This document shows, in pieces, positions 1-11,790 of a stretch of 64,000 nt of DNA. Every line of letters starts with the position of its first letter. The first letter of the stretch is position 1. Below the pieces are notes generated by a model, which saw only the letters and a list, made by a program, of their open reading frames with translations, did not search any database and was not told where the DNA came from. Source of the DNA: Macropodus opercularis (lineage: Eukaryota > Chordata > Actinopteri > Anabantiformes > Osphronemidae). Location: positions 9,839,501 through 9,903,500 of the forward strand of contig CM061096.1 of assembly GCA_030770545.1 (NCBI GenBank), written 5' to 3'. The translations under genes were made by a program, and so were the position numbers.

Positions 1-397
1 CGAAGTGACAGCTTTTCATAGTCAAATTTGTCTGACATAGGTCGGATGGTGTGACAGCTTTCTTGGCATCATTTCACTTGATGGCACTTAACACACCAGT
101 GTGTGCAGTTCATAGAAATGCAGATGCTTTGCAGTATTTATTTGGAACTTGAACTAGTAAAGTGTCAACTATTCATTAAACATGGCAAAAAATGTTTTAA
201 AAGTATAATTAAATACATTGATCCAGCAATTTTAAAACACACACACACAGAATTCAATGTGGTCTGTTGTCCTTGCAAATTTTATTGATTTACAAGCTCC
301 AGTATTACTGACACTTATGTTACATAACAAACAAAACGTGACTGTCGGTTTTATCAGTTCTGACAGACGGACACTTTGCATTTGTATCCATTTACAG

Positions 398-525
398 AAA
401 AGTGTCCCAAGTGTGAACATCCTCGGGCGTATTTCATGCAGATTCAGACCAGATCAGCAGATGAACCAATGACTACTTTCTACAAGTGCTGCAACGCCCA
501 ATGTGGACATAGATGGAGAGACTGA
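398..525 (+). CDS. polr3k: RNA polymerase III subunit K (RPC11-like), terminal exon only
   Basis: This is the last coding exon of the small Pol III subunit that carries a TFIIS-like zinc ribbon and supports RNA cleavage and termination. An acceptor (tttacag, 391-397) precedes a frame reading KCPKCEHPRAYFMQ, then TRSADEPMTTFYKCCN and CGHRWRD, ending in TGA at 523-525. The two CxxC pairs and the DE dipeptide are the C-terminal zinc ribbon and its acidic hairpin. The exon begins with two bases that complete a split codon. Upstream exons were not found in 1-390 and must lie left of the window. The gene converges on cdip1. In human, POLR3K also lies close to RHBDF1, MPG and NPRL3, which supports the synteny. 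Confidence 0.93.
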
Positions 526-689
526 TACTGTTGTAGTTCATGCTCAGAGGGAGCTTGATTAGTTCCATTGTCTCTAAATACTCAACCTTTATTTATTGGT
601 AACAGGCTCTAATAGGTGGAAATGCTTTTTTTTTTTGCATGATTTATCTGATGTTTCTGTACAGTAATAATTTTCCAGGCATAATGAAA

Positions 690-2279
690 AGAATTTCAAA
701 TGAAAAATTTTTATTGGTTTTTATTGATAAAATAGTACCTGTATACGAACAATGTTTGAATTAACATAGTTATACATATCACAGACATTTAGAGAGCGAT
801 GCAGACCACCATAATCCACAACAATGGCATACTGTACCTACTAACAGGTTTAATGCAATTCCTTAAAGTCAAAATTGACCCTTGTTCACATTTTAACTGA
901 CCTCAACAAAGATTCTAATTCACACAGTCAGAGAACTGACCTGTGAGACTTGTTTACTTTAATGTGTGGCCCATACAGATAAAGTACACAGTGAGGGCCT
1001 GAATGGGAGATGGGGCATGCTGCAGTGGAACAATACTCATGGCATTAGCACTAATCCCAGCAGAATTACTGCCATTTATTTAAAGCTTATTCCGAGCTGA
1101 GATTACTACTTTTCTAATTGAGGAACTTTGTCAAAAGACGTGTTTGTTCTATCTCACATGCATCTGAGCAATGCAGGTAATCTTAAAGGGCTGATGTCAT
1201 ATTTGAAGGGTTACATGTAAACGGTGTGATGCGATTATGATGCCACCAGTGTTAACTGTTTGGCCTCTCGTCCAGCTTCCTGTAAACTGCGTCACTATCA
1301 GTCAGCCAGTGGTATCTGTGTGAAGATAAACTGAGGCACGGTGTTTCAGACTGAGCATATGGAGAGAGCAGGGAGATGTCATTCAGGCTCTTCTTCAGTC
1401 AAACTCTTCTGTCTGTTTTACTTCAATTCAACTAGAGTATGTAGACGTGCAGGTGGGGTGGGATTCACCAAGTACAGGCAAAAATCAAACATTGCTTTTA
1501 CTCATAAAACCAGATTCTAAATCCCATCTTTTACCCCACTTATGATTATGTGAGTTTAATACTGCCCAATTAACCAGAGGGAGATTATGGATTTTAACTT
1601 AAAGTGCTAATTTTGGCTTCATTTGAAAAATTAAGTGCATTGCACACAGAGGAAACTGATGTGTAACAGTCCATCTGTAAATCCCTCAGTCTGTGACTAA
1701 AGCTTAAGACAGTAATAGTGTTCCATAGCAAGTAACATTGATCCTTCTCAAACAAGCTAATGAGAACAGTTAGCTAATTTGTTTACATTCATCAAGGGTT
1801 AATAAGGAAAAAACAAGACAAAGGAGGTCACAGTTCTCCATATGAACTTGTTACAACAATGGATGAAATATTTAAAATAAATAAGAAAAAAAGCATCATG
1901 CCATCTCAGCATGTTCAATTTGACTTTCTTCTAAGCAGGATTCACAGATTAATTCCAAGTAAAGTGACAATTTTCACAGTTTTCTCTTGCTGAGCTTATC
2001 TATACAGGATCATGTGCACCTCATCTACTGCCTACGCATCACTGTGGCTCTTAAAGCGCTCCACAGCCGCAATGGTTCAGTGAGAAATCTGTACATTTTA
2101 AATGCATATTTACACATTCTGCAGAAATATATACAGTAAATGTGAACTAACAAGAAAACTGCAATTATAGTTTGAGAGGGCTACACGACAAAAATAGGGA
2201 AAAAGCTTGTCACTACCAGCAGGAGGCGCCGTGGGTTTGTGTGTGCATGTACGTGACTCTGGCATACAACTGTCGGTGG
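690..2279 (-). other. cdip1: cdip1 3' untranslated region with candidate poly(A) signals
   Basis: No coding exon was recognised between the polr3k stop and the cdip1 stop. On the minus strand, AATAAA signals (TTTATT on the plus strand) occur at 710-715 and 720-725, with further ones at 588-593 and 1075-1080. The cdip1 transcript therefore probably ends within or next to the polr3k 3' region. The exact end cannot be fixed from sequence alone. Confidence 0.5.
2216..2230 (+). promoter_or_regulatory. CTCF-like motif downstream of the cdip1 stop
   Basis: The 15 bases CCAGCAGGAGGCGCC match the CTCF core pattern CCASYAGRKGGCRSY at 14 of 15 positions by eye. The motif sits just 3' of the cdip1 coding region. 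Binding is inferred only. Confidence 0.35.
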
Positions 2280-4350
2280 TTAGCATATACGCTTGTATGT
2301 GTAAATGTAGCCCTTACAATATGGGCAGGTGTGTGTCACATCCTTCAGTTCATCAATCGCACAGGGAATCAAGCAGCAGCCGAGATCACACCTGAATAAA
2401 GGCAATAGAGCACAGACACTAAATTACATTGCAAAGTCAAATGTCTGTACATGATTTAATACATTCAGTGCATAGGAACAAAGAAGCAGGTGTTCCAGTG
2501 GATTTTTGTTGACTGTACATGCAAAAGTCTAGAGACAAGAATATGTCATAAGTCCTGTGACTTAGTTCCACTGAAAAATATGAAAAATAGGATGAAATCA
2601 AGAGCAACTTCTTTTGATTTGCATGTGTCATGCACTTGCTTTACATATTAACAGGTTTCTGAGAAGTCAGGACTGAGCCTTCAAAATTCTGCTGAATTAT
2701 AACTTATTATTGTTACAGCTGTACAGTCGATAAATAATCTAATGTCTGCAACATAAAAATAACCTTGCATCAACCATTTGATCTTTTGTTCTTACTACTT
2801 GCTTTAAATGCAAGTCTTTATTTATTAACATAATTAACATTTCTGAAACTAATGGGAGATCGGCTGGAGCCTGATTGAGGAGCTTTTGAAACTACTAGTG
2901 TTACTAGTAAATGTTACAGAGTTAATGGTTCATGAATGGCTTTGTTAACTCAGGCACGTGTATTCAAACTACTCACCCTACAAAGAAGCAGAAGAGGCAG
3001 AAGAGTGTGTTCATGAGGCCAATATCGTGAGAGATGCGGGTGATGATTGCCTGCTGACAATGCGGACACACAGTCTGAACTGGCATGGTCTGGAACATTT
3101 CTCCCTGCAGCACGGTCACAGTGGTGGCTGATCCTGGAGGAGCCAGAACTGTTGCTGTGTGACCACCCATGTGGACAAAATGACTGGGACCAGGGCCCAT
3201 CTGCCCTGGCATCGGGTGAGGAAAGTGACCGGGTGGTGGAGGGTAGTGGCCACCTACAACAAAGTTAACATGTCTGTTTATAAAGCAATATGTTGAGCGA
3301 CACATTGTGATGCCATAATATGAGCCAACCCAAAATTTATCTTGATTGTTAGGCCCAAGTAAGTGACACAGAATTCAAAGACTGGACCCACAGGTTCAGT
3401 AGTACTGCCAAACTCACTGAGCATAAAATCCAAACTTAACACCTTTATTAGCTTTTAGGCCTTTGATTTGATCTTTGCTTTTTTTTTTGGTTTTTATGGA
3501 CCTAAACTGAAAACAATCCAAATACTACAATGTAAATTATGCAGATTCTGTGAAGCACCTTGTGGTGGTGGGGGCATGGGCATAGGCATGGGCCCTTCCC
3601 CAGGGACATGCGGTGGAAGGAAGCCTGGCTGTGGGGCTTCATAGGGTGGAGGACCATAATCTGGAGGCAGGGGCTGCCCCAGGGGAGGACCAGTTCTTAC
3701 AGGTACAGCTTCTGCAACATAAAAAAAACATATCAAAAAAAGAACTCACAATTAAGAAAGAACTCTTACTGCAATATCTCAAGTCTAAACTGATAATGTA
3801 CAATTCCCAAGGGTTTAACAAGTCAAGACTTTTTCTTTAGACCACCTTGAAATCAACGTTTTATAGTTACATTGAAACATAAATGAGTAACAAGATACAA
3901 ATAAATTGAAATGAGATTTACGTCCACCTTCTTTTTCTAATATTAGAAAAATTAAAGTAACAACCACTCCTAGAAGACATGTTACATTAGCTTGCATACC
4001 ACAATGCACATGGAGGATTATGAACAACCAAAAAGACAAAAAGACCACGACCGACCCGAGTTTCTGGATGTCAAGTTCCAGTTTAACATTACCATGAAAC
4101 CAGTCTCCAATGAATCAGTTTGAACTGCTGAGTCCTTAAATATCACATTACAGTAAAGGTACTTTTGCTCTTAATGAAGGCTTTGTGATAAGTGAATCAC
4201 ACTTTAACTAACATTTAAGTCCCAATGATTTGTTAGTAACACTTTCACCAACCCTGCATGTTCAGCTGTCTTACCGGGTTGTCCATTCTTCTCCTCAATG
4301 AGGGGGGCACTGGGGCCTCCGGGGTAGGGAGGAGGAGGATCACTGGACAT
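2280..4350 (-). CDS. cdip1: Cell death-inducing p53-target protein 1 (LITAF-domain protein)
   Basis: Four coding exons: 4350-4275, 3711-3559, 3253-2977 and 2391-2280 (stop TAA 2282-2280). They join in phase to 205 aa, close to the mammalian length. The N-terminus (MSSDPPPPYPGGPSAPL) and the next two exons are rich in Pro, Gly and Tyr, as in CDIP1/LITAF relatives. The C-terminal LITAF domain begins VQTVCPHCQQ, continues through a cysteine-rich hydrophobic stretch (FCLFCFFVGCDLGCCLIPC) and ends HTCPYCKGYIYTYKRIC. The paired CxxC motifs bind zinc and the hydrophobic part inserts into late endosomal/lysosomal membranes. Known family role: p53-responsive pro-apoptotic adaptor. The start is the ATG that gives the conserved N-terminus; an acceptor lies 13 bases before it, so at least one noncoding 5' exon exists. 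Confidence 0.95.
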
Positions 4351-5244
4351 GCTGGACGGATTTCTGGACAGGGAGCAGGGTTAAACACTGGGCTGCTCCC
4401 ACACCCGCTGACTCTGGGGGGTAAACAAACAGGCACCGTTAAAGTCCTGTGGTTCTTTACTCTGTGACACACTTCAGATTTCTCCCAGACTATAAAATTG
4501 CCCAACAACAGCTGGGGGACAGTCTGACGCTTGAAGTAATCTTCAGTTTGAACGGAAGTGAAAGACGTGAATAGAAAAGCTTTTCCTTGGCTCGCACTTC
4601 GCAAATTATCAGACCTGAATAAAGTTTTCATCGAGTCACTGATTGATCCTACAGGAGCATCTAGACGCTTCTCGGCTAGCAGTTAGCTAGCTGCCGTTTT
4701 AATCCTTTCCCAGATAATCCAGCTCAAACCCACTTGCACAACTAACCACGAATATCTCCGTTACGCAACGACGGCCAGTGAGAGTCAATACTGGGGACTT
4801 TAATTCAATCGCACAATAAAGACACGTCACCTGATTATCACTGTTATTGTTTATTGTCAGTTGAAACGGTAGCTAACAACGACAACACAGATGCTAACAC
4901 CTAACTAGCAGTGTTTTGCAAGTCAACGACAAGTTCTCTTAACCAAGCTAGTCTAGCTCGCTAAACACACCGAGGGACGACGTCGACCGCGTTCTGTCAC
5001 ACGACCAGGGAGAAGGGCTTGTGTCTGTCTCGCTGGAGCTAAGCTAAAGCTGGTGCGCGTTGACATCTGCCGTTAGCTCGCTAGCAAGGCGCCGCCATTC
5101 TACGCGCAAGAGATTAAAGGTTAAAAGATAACAACAGAAACGTCCTCCTCGTGTCTCTGCGTGTAACACAGCGAACCGTCGCGTCTGGTCGTTACTCTAT
5201 CGAAGGCAGCTGTCACTGCGCGGGGGAGGGGGAAACCAAATTAC

Positions 5245-5425
5245 CTGGGTGAGAGGACAGGTGAGCCGTAGGTTGACCGCGGTCCGACTGAAGTTTGACG
5301 TTAGCAGCTCTGCGCTCTCGCCGCAGTCAACATCCGCTCGGACGGGACGACGGCAGCGTCTGCGTTCAGCGCACAAAGCTGCATAACACCCGCACCGCGC
5401 GTCTCTTGGCTGGATTAAACTCACC
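5245..5425 (-). promoter_or_regulatory. cdip1: Probable noncoding first exon and CpG promoter of cdip1
   Basis: On the minus strand a good donor (CCCAG|GTAATT) ends at 5245 inside a CpG-rich stretch running roughly from 4980 to 5420. The acceptor for the first coding exon is at 4363/4364. This fits a GC-rich noncoding exon 1 with its promoter just to the right. The exact transcription start is unknown. Confidence 0.5.
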
Positions 5426-6451
5426 GTAACCTTTATGATTCAGGTTGGAAATAAACGCATAAAATGTGCCAATAAATACGTCGCCTTTGTTTTGAAACGA
5501 TGTGTCGGAACCGTAGCACAGTCAATGAACAAAAGTGTCAATTTTATACATTATACGTTTTATTTTAATGTCACTATAAAAAAAACAAACACCGACACCT
5601 CAATAATTTACAGAGCGGAAGAGCAACACAACATAAAAACAATAACTGACACGAATAAAACGTAAGCAACATTATATTTACTAAAATATAAATAACAACC
5701 CTCGCACCAGTCCTGGTATTTTGTGCTTAAATGCTTAGAAGGTAGCACTAATGCAGCATGTTGTACGATGCACTGTTGAAAATTGGGTAGAAAAAGAAGA
5801 AAATTAGGTAGAAAAAGTGTTTTGGAAGGCTAATCCAACAAATCCTTAGGTTGTCACCTTCTCTGCCAATACAGGTAGTAACCGAATATACTGGTTTCAT
5901 TGTATTCTAAGCCACAGATGCAGCATACAAAGAAGATGGGAGTGTTCAACTCCCAAACGTACTGTAACAGACTAAAATTGAGCTTAGAGGAACTTTAGTC
6001 AATGAGAAGTTTGATCAAGCTGAATATGCTACAAACAAGCAATGTAACCCAGCTGAGTTTTATTTACAGTTTATTAGCACAGAGGTAAAAGTCAAGTCTT
6101 CGGGACAAAAAGGCACCGCATGTCCAATGAAGTCATAATCAGTGTTGTGGCTTGTGCTTGAGATGCTGTCCTGTCTCCTGCGGGATGCATCCACTGGTAC
6201 AGGGCTTGACCTCTGGCCAGTAATAGCACTAGAAATACATGGAAACAGAATGTATGTCACCAGTTTTTGATTTTGTTTCTGAGATCATCCAGTTTGAGAA
6301 TAAATGACGTTCCCAAACACAGAGTGAATCCTAAGCCACAATAAAGAAAAGCATTAAAGTTAGGTTTGGGGGTAGCAGAAGCCTTGGGGAAATGTATATG
6401 TTAACAGTTTTTCAACGTGATGCATTTAAACTCTAAGATCTACACTCCCTG
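5426..6451. other. Intergenic region between cdip1 and mgrn1 5' ends
   Basis: AT-rich sequence with only short, unsupported reading frames. cdip1 (-) and mgrn1 (+) diverge from here. I see no further gene. Confidence 0.6.
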
Positions 6452-6522
6452 CCAGCTGGTGGCGGCAATGCACCATATTGTTGATGCCAACACTGCAAAG
6501 TAAAAGAAGAAGAAGAAGAAGC
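6452..6522 (+). repeat. Dispersed fish repeat with (GAA)n tail upstream of mgrn1
   Basis: A block starting CCAGCTGGTGGCGGCAATG, with a downstream TTGATGCCAAC segment and a run of GAA triplets, resembles a short repeat that I recall as common in teleost promoters. Its first 15 bases also resemble the CTCF core with one mismatch. Family assignment is from memory and not verified. Confidence 0.4.
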
Positions 6523-6797
6523 AGCAGCCAATCAGGTTGCCTCCCTGCTGCGTTAGTACTGCTTTGGCACAACAACAGCTCGTCTCTGTTTGTTTCCTGA
6601 TAGCACTTTCAGTTTAGTCACCCGGATCAACCGAACATATAAATTGTACATTAATCTAAGTGAACACGTTTCATTTTGACTGATGTTGTCCTGGTTTTGG
6701 CGATAGCGTACGCTGAAGGCAAAGCGAACCTGCTGCTGTCGCGTTGTTAGCTGCCAGCTAACTGTAGCTAGCTACGTCGGCCATCCAGCAGAGGACG

Positions 6798-9700
6798 ATG
6801 GGATCCATCCTGAGTCGCAGGATCGCTGGTGTGGAGGATATCGATATCCAGGCTAACTCTGCCTATCGATTTCCACCCAAATCTGGTGAGTGAGCGGCAG
6901 GGTGTGCACTGATTGTTGTGTGATTACAGAAACACGGAAGAACTGTCAAAACGTTTAGCGCTCCCAACACAATAATGTATCAACAACATAACGTCGCGTA
7001 GAAAATAGAATGGAAACGCGTATGAACGTAAATAAATGCGTTATGGTGTTTGTTGTAGAAAGACTACGCGTCATCAGGAAAACATCTGAATAGACCCTAT
7101 CTGTAATCCTGATACATAGTGTTGTTCCACCACGTTTCGTAGCGTAATTAGGCTAATTACATCGAATAATCAGACAGTTGTCTTATTTACCGTATGTTGA
7201 CTGCTATGGATTAAAAATATTGTAGTGTTAATGAAACGTGGAGAGAATTGACGGCAACCAAGGGTCATATGTTTGTACTTTGTGTATCTGAATAGTTTTA
7301 TTGTTATAGTCGATCATTCGCGTGTTCGCTCACACTGTATATTAGGTAGTTTTCACACTGCAACCGAATTAAACATAAAGACTCTAAAAAGGATCAAGGT
7401 TGAAAGTAAACGGCGTCAGTAATATGAATTTCTTTTAATTTCTTATTACTTCCAGGGAATTATTTTGCCAGTCACTTCTTCATGGGGGGAGAAAAATTTG
7501 ACACGCCACATCCGGAGGGATACCTTTTTGGAGAAAACATGGACCTGAATTTTCTTGGAAACAGGCCAGTGCAGGTGAATGAGAATTCATTATTGTATAC
7601 TAGCAAACACAGATTTAAAGTCACTGTGACTACTGTAGCCAAATGATTTTGATAATGAAATAATGAACACGATCATTTATATTACTGCTTTCTTAGTTTC
7701 CGTATGTGACACCTGCACCTCACGAGCCAGTGAAAACCCTTAGGAGCCTGGTTAACATTAGAAAGGACTCTTTGCGTTTGGTCAGGTATGGATAGCAAAG
7801 CAGTATTCAAATATTTCATCATTACAGGGAAGCATTGTTTAATCAAAGTTAGTAAATGAGAAGAGTAATTGATCATCAAGCCTATTGGTTTTAGGTATAA
7901 AGATGACTCTGACACACCAGTGGAGGAAGGTGGAAAACCAAAGGTTCAGTACGGTGTGGAGTTCACGTTTGATGCTGATGCTCGTGTCGCCATCACCCTC
8001 TACTGCCAGGCATTTGAAGAGTTCTCCAATGGGATGGCAATGTAAGGAGTCCATCGCAAAATGTTTTTTGTGGAACTGTTTTTGTTTAAAGCGCAATATC
8101 TTGTATATTATTTATTAAATAATGCTAAATGTTAAATAAACAAATTATCTGATGTATAAGCTACAGAGTAAAACATATACCAGGCACATTTAAACTTCAT
8201 TCTATGGGAGTAAGATTCAAGACGTAGAGCACAAAGACTAGAATAGACATGGTGGGTCCATAGCAACCACCAGTCACCATGGATACAGATAAGACTTAGA
8301 AAAAGATGAAAGTCACAGTTAATGGTGAGGTTATTGGGTTACAATCTGACTGGAAGAATCAAACACATTACTGCTGTTTGTTTGTATTCTGGGTTTTCTA
8401 CAGACACACTAATAAATTAATGTAATATTTAAGGCTGACAAATTTTTCCTGCTGTGCTGTCAGAAGGGAAAACATCTGCTGTGTAATGGAATGCCAGGCT
8501 TCTTCTAGCTCAGACGTCTTTCATAATTCTCCACCCTGACAATGTTCTCTGTGACAAACTGGATTGTGTGCAGGTACAGCCCAAAGGATCCATCGATGGT
8601 CTCTGAAACAGTGCATTACAAACGTGGTGTAAGCCAGCAGTTCTCTATGCCGTCTTTCAAAATAGATTTCAGCGAGTGGAAAGAAGAGGACGTGAGTACC
8701 TGCAGCAATTAGAGTGTTACTAGGTCATGCATAGCAAGGCAACAACAACATTGTATCCACTGGTGTTGGTTTAGGTGTTTAAATATCACTGGTTACACTG
8801 ACAAGAACATTTTTTGCCATAGGTGTACATCGGTGCAGCCCTTTTTGCTTTATTACTCGCATGGTTAAAGTCTTTTTCCTTTGACACGCCTTACTCAAAA
8901 AACTTTTTTATTTTTCCTCTTAAAGCTGAACTTTGATCTTGACCGAGGAGTGTTTCCTATGGTTATCCAAGCTGTGGTTGATGAAGGCGACGGTAGGTCA
9001 CAAGAGCTGCACTAACAATCACGAGAGTTTATCCTGTCAACATAAAACACTTTGCAATTACATGCTGTGTGTTTGTGTTTTGTTTTTTTGCCCAAGATTG
9101 CCTTGGACATGCTCATGTACTTTTGGCTGCCTTTGAGAGAGTATGTATCAAAATTAATAGAATTATTTAACCTGAACAAGTTTGTACATGCGCTAAAACT
9201 AAAACATCTCTCTTTCTTTTTACCTTCCCCAGCATGTTGATGGAAGCTTCTCTGTCAAGCCCCTGAAGCAGAAACAAATTGTAAGATTATGTAGTTTATT
9301 ATTAATTAGAATTTTATTAAGAACATTTTACTTGCTGGAAGTAAAATATATTTGATTTCGTAATTCATGGATATGTTAAACTAAATCCAAGCAAGCTCAT
9401 TTTAAAGTATATGTTGCACTGTAACATACAGGCTGTCATTAATGCCATATTATATGAAGATGCTCACTTCATTCTGCAGCCTTTATATACCTGGGATTCC
9501 CAAAAGTCTGTGCAGAGACCCTCAGGAGTTTGGCAGTAACAAAGAAGTGTAAAGTAGACTGAATGCAAATGTACTAATGACAGGCAGCCTGGCATAACCT
9601 TTAATTATGACTGTAACTTTGATTTGTTTGTGATGGATTTTTCTTCTAATTGACTTAAACAGTCAATTTTCAGTACCTTTTTGTGCTTTTTTTAAGGTGG

Positions 9701-11790
9701 ATCGTGTGAGCTACCTCTTACAGGAGATCTATGGGATTGAAAACAAAAACAACCAAGAAACAAAGGTTTCAGTGAACTGATAACTTAAACAATAGCGTAT
9801 ACAGTATGTCCAGCCACATGCTTGAACGGCTGTTGATTTGATTATTTCATTATCGTTCTAGCCATCCGATGATGAGAACAGTGACAACAGCAATGAATGT
9901 GTTGTCTGTCTGTCTGACTTGCGAGACACACTCATCCTGCCCTGCAGACATCTGTGTCTCTGCAACTCCTGTGCAGACACCCTTCGTTACCAGGCCAACA
10001 ACTGTCCAATCTGCAGGCTGCGTAAGAAACACTACAATATTCTAAAGAACTCTTGTTTTGCCGCCTGTTCCATCACAGGTTGAAACAGGAATGTAAAGGT
10101 TTAGCATAAATGTTCCTAAAATTAATTAGCATCATTGTGTGTAATTTGAGCTGTTCTTCCACTGCCCAGCATTTAGGGCCCTGCTGCAGATCCGAGCTGT
10201 GAGGAAAAAACCTGGAGCGCTTTCTCCTGTGTCTTTCAGCCCTGTTCTGGCTCAGACTATGGACCATGACGAGCACTCTGTAAGCACTGAGCCTGTTAAA
10301 AGTTGCAAACTAGTGATGAATGTGAGATGTCGTCTCTCTCTTTGCTAAAGATGCCTTCCCGTGACGTGTGCATCTTGTTCCAGAGCTCTGACTCGGTTCC
10401 TCCTGGATTTGAACCTATTTCGCTGTTAGAGGCTCTAAATGGTCTGCGGTCAGTGTCTCCTGTCATCCCGTCCGCCCCTCTGTATGACGAAATCAACTTC
10501 TCAGGAGGTGTGGGTGGTGACAGCAGGCAGCTGAGCTCTCCAGAGCACTTAAGTGACGGGAGTCTACAAAAAGGCAAAGTCAGCAAGTCACCTGATAGGT
10601 ACAGTCACAATGAGGATGCTTGTATGCACATGAAATTAGTACAGTGTGGGTCATATTAGTAGAAATGGCTGCTCCGACTTAGGCTTGGTCTGTAATCAGA
10701 TTTGAACTCGCTTGTTTTGCCTCATTCCACACTCTAGCACCCTTAGATCGCCATCCTCTCCCATCCAGGAGGAAGATGAGGAGAAGCTATCTGAGATGTC
10801 TGATGCTCAGCCCCACACCGTGCTGTCCAGCAGCCCCGCCCCCACAGATGTAAGCTTATTACTTCACCACATGCCTGTAAAACCCTGAACCTTTCTGCTG
10901 CAAATAAAACGTACCTTTTCCTTCCAGGCCACGGCAACGGAAGACGCGGCAGAGTCTCTGTCTCCAGATTATGGTGAGTGATCTCAATTGGCTCTTGGTA
11001 AACAGTAGCGTGTTTGACTGACATTAACACTGTTGCTGTCCTGCGTGATCCAGACGACAGGCTGCATTCTGGAGGAGACATTCTGCAGGACTGTGTCAGT
11101 GAGCACAGCAGCTTGACCAAAACAGAGAGTGATCCACAGGGCGACCTGTCTCTGCCAGGTGAGCCGTTGCTAGGAACTAAGAAATAAAAATCAAACTGTT
11201 TAAAATCAGATAATTTAGCATCTGCGCTTCCCAAAACGATCTGTTTCTATATTTTTCAGTCATGTGGTGGATAAATGTCTATTCTGATACTCTAGCTAGC
11301 CTCTTTTCTTAGTTCAAGACTTTAATGCTTTATTTCACTGTGCTTTGCATCTAACCTGTGTGCTCTTATGCTTCTTTCTGTTTCTGTTTCCTAACACTCC
11401 TCTCCTGTTACCTGTCATTTTGCCTCGCTCTGGGTCCTGACTCCCAGCTCTCGGTCCTGATTCCTGCTCTATTGGTATGGAGGAGTAACTGTGGTATGTA
11501 GGCTTTCCTGTCTGCTCCGTCTCTGTGTTTTGCGCTCTGCAGGTTATAGTTGCAGCCAGTTCTCCATGAAAATATTCAATGTGATCTATCGCAGCACAAA
11601 AAAAGTCTGTCTAAGGCAGATTATTGTATCTTAGAGTGAATAAGCATGGTTTCTGAAAACTGTTGCTTTCTCCACAGGCTCATCGGATTCAAGAGAAAGC
11701 CTGAAAAGCCAGAGCACAAACTGCTCTAGTCAGCCTCTCCTCTGTGCCGTGAGCAGCCTTCACATGGAAGACGAGCACTTCAACCCCTGA
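6798..11790 (+). CDS. mgrn1: Mahogunin RING finger E3 ubiquitin ligase
   Basis: Seventeen coding exons: 6798-6885, 7456-7574, 7697-7785, 7895-8041, 8574-8691, 8926-8992, 9097-9140, 9233-9280, 9697-9765, 9862-10021, 10170-10279, 10384-10598, 10738-10849, 10928-10973, 11054-11158, 11448-11474 and 11678-11790. All phases close, giving 558 aa (human about 552). The N-terminus MGSILSRRIAG has Gly2 for likely myristoylation. The conserved mahogunin/RNF157 N-terminal domain occupies residues 30-250. The C3HC4 RING (about 276-316) includes ECVVCLSDL, LPCRHLCLC and NCPICR. A PSAP motif near residue 382, the TSG101-binding late-domain type, is followed by an acidic, Ser-rich tail. Known role: ubiquitination of TSG101 and melanocortin-receptor pathway control. 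Exon 9 uses a weak donor (GTTTCA). The 27-base exon 16 could be a cassette. Confidence 0.96.
11448..11474 (+). CDS. mgrn1: 27-base in-frame microexon of mgrn1
   Basis: Flanked by ctcccag and gtatgg, this exon adds nine residues (including LGPDSCSI). The preceding exon ends and the following exon begins in the same phase, so skipping keeps the frame. Alternative C-terminal splicing is known for mammalian MGRN1. Its use here is inferred from phase. Confidence 0.6.

Noticed and set aside
1..390. Earlier exon of polr3k
   Set aside because: No frame resembles the upstream part of the protein, so the remaining exons lie outside the window.
10743..11234. 163-codon minus-strand frame opposite mgrn1
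   Set aside because: Antisense to verified mgrn1 exons and introns, with no conserved motif.
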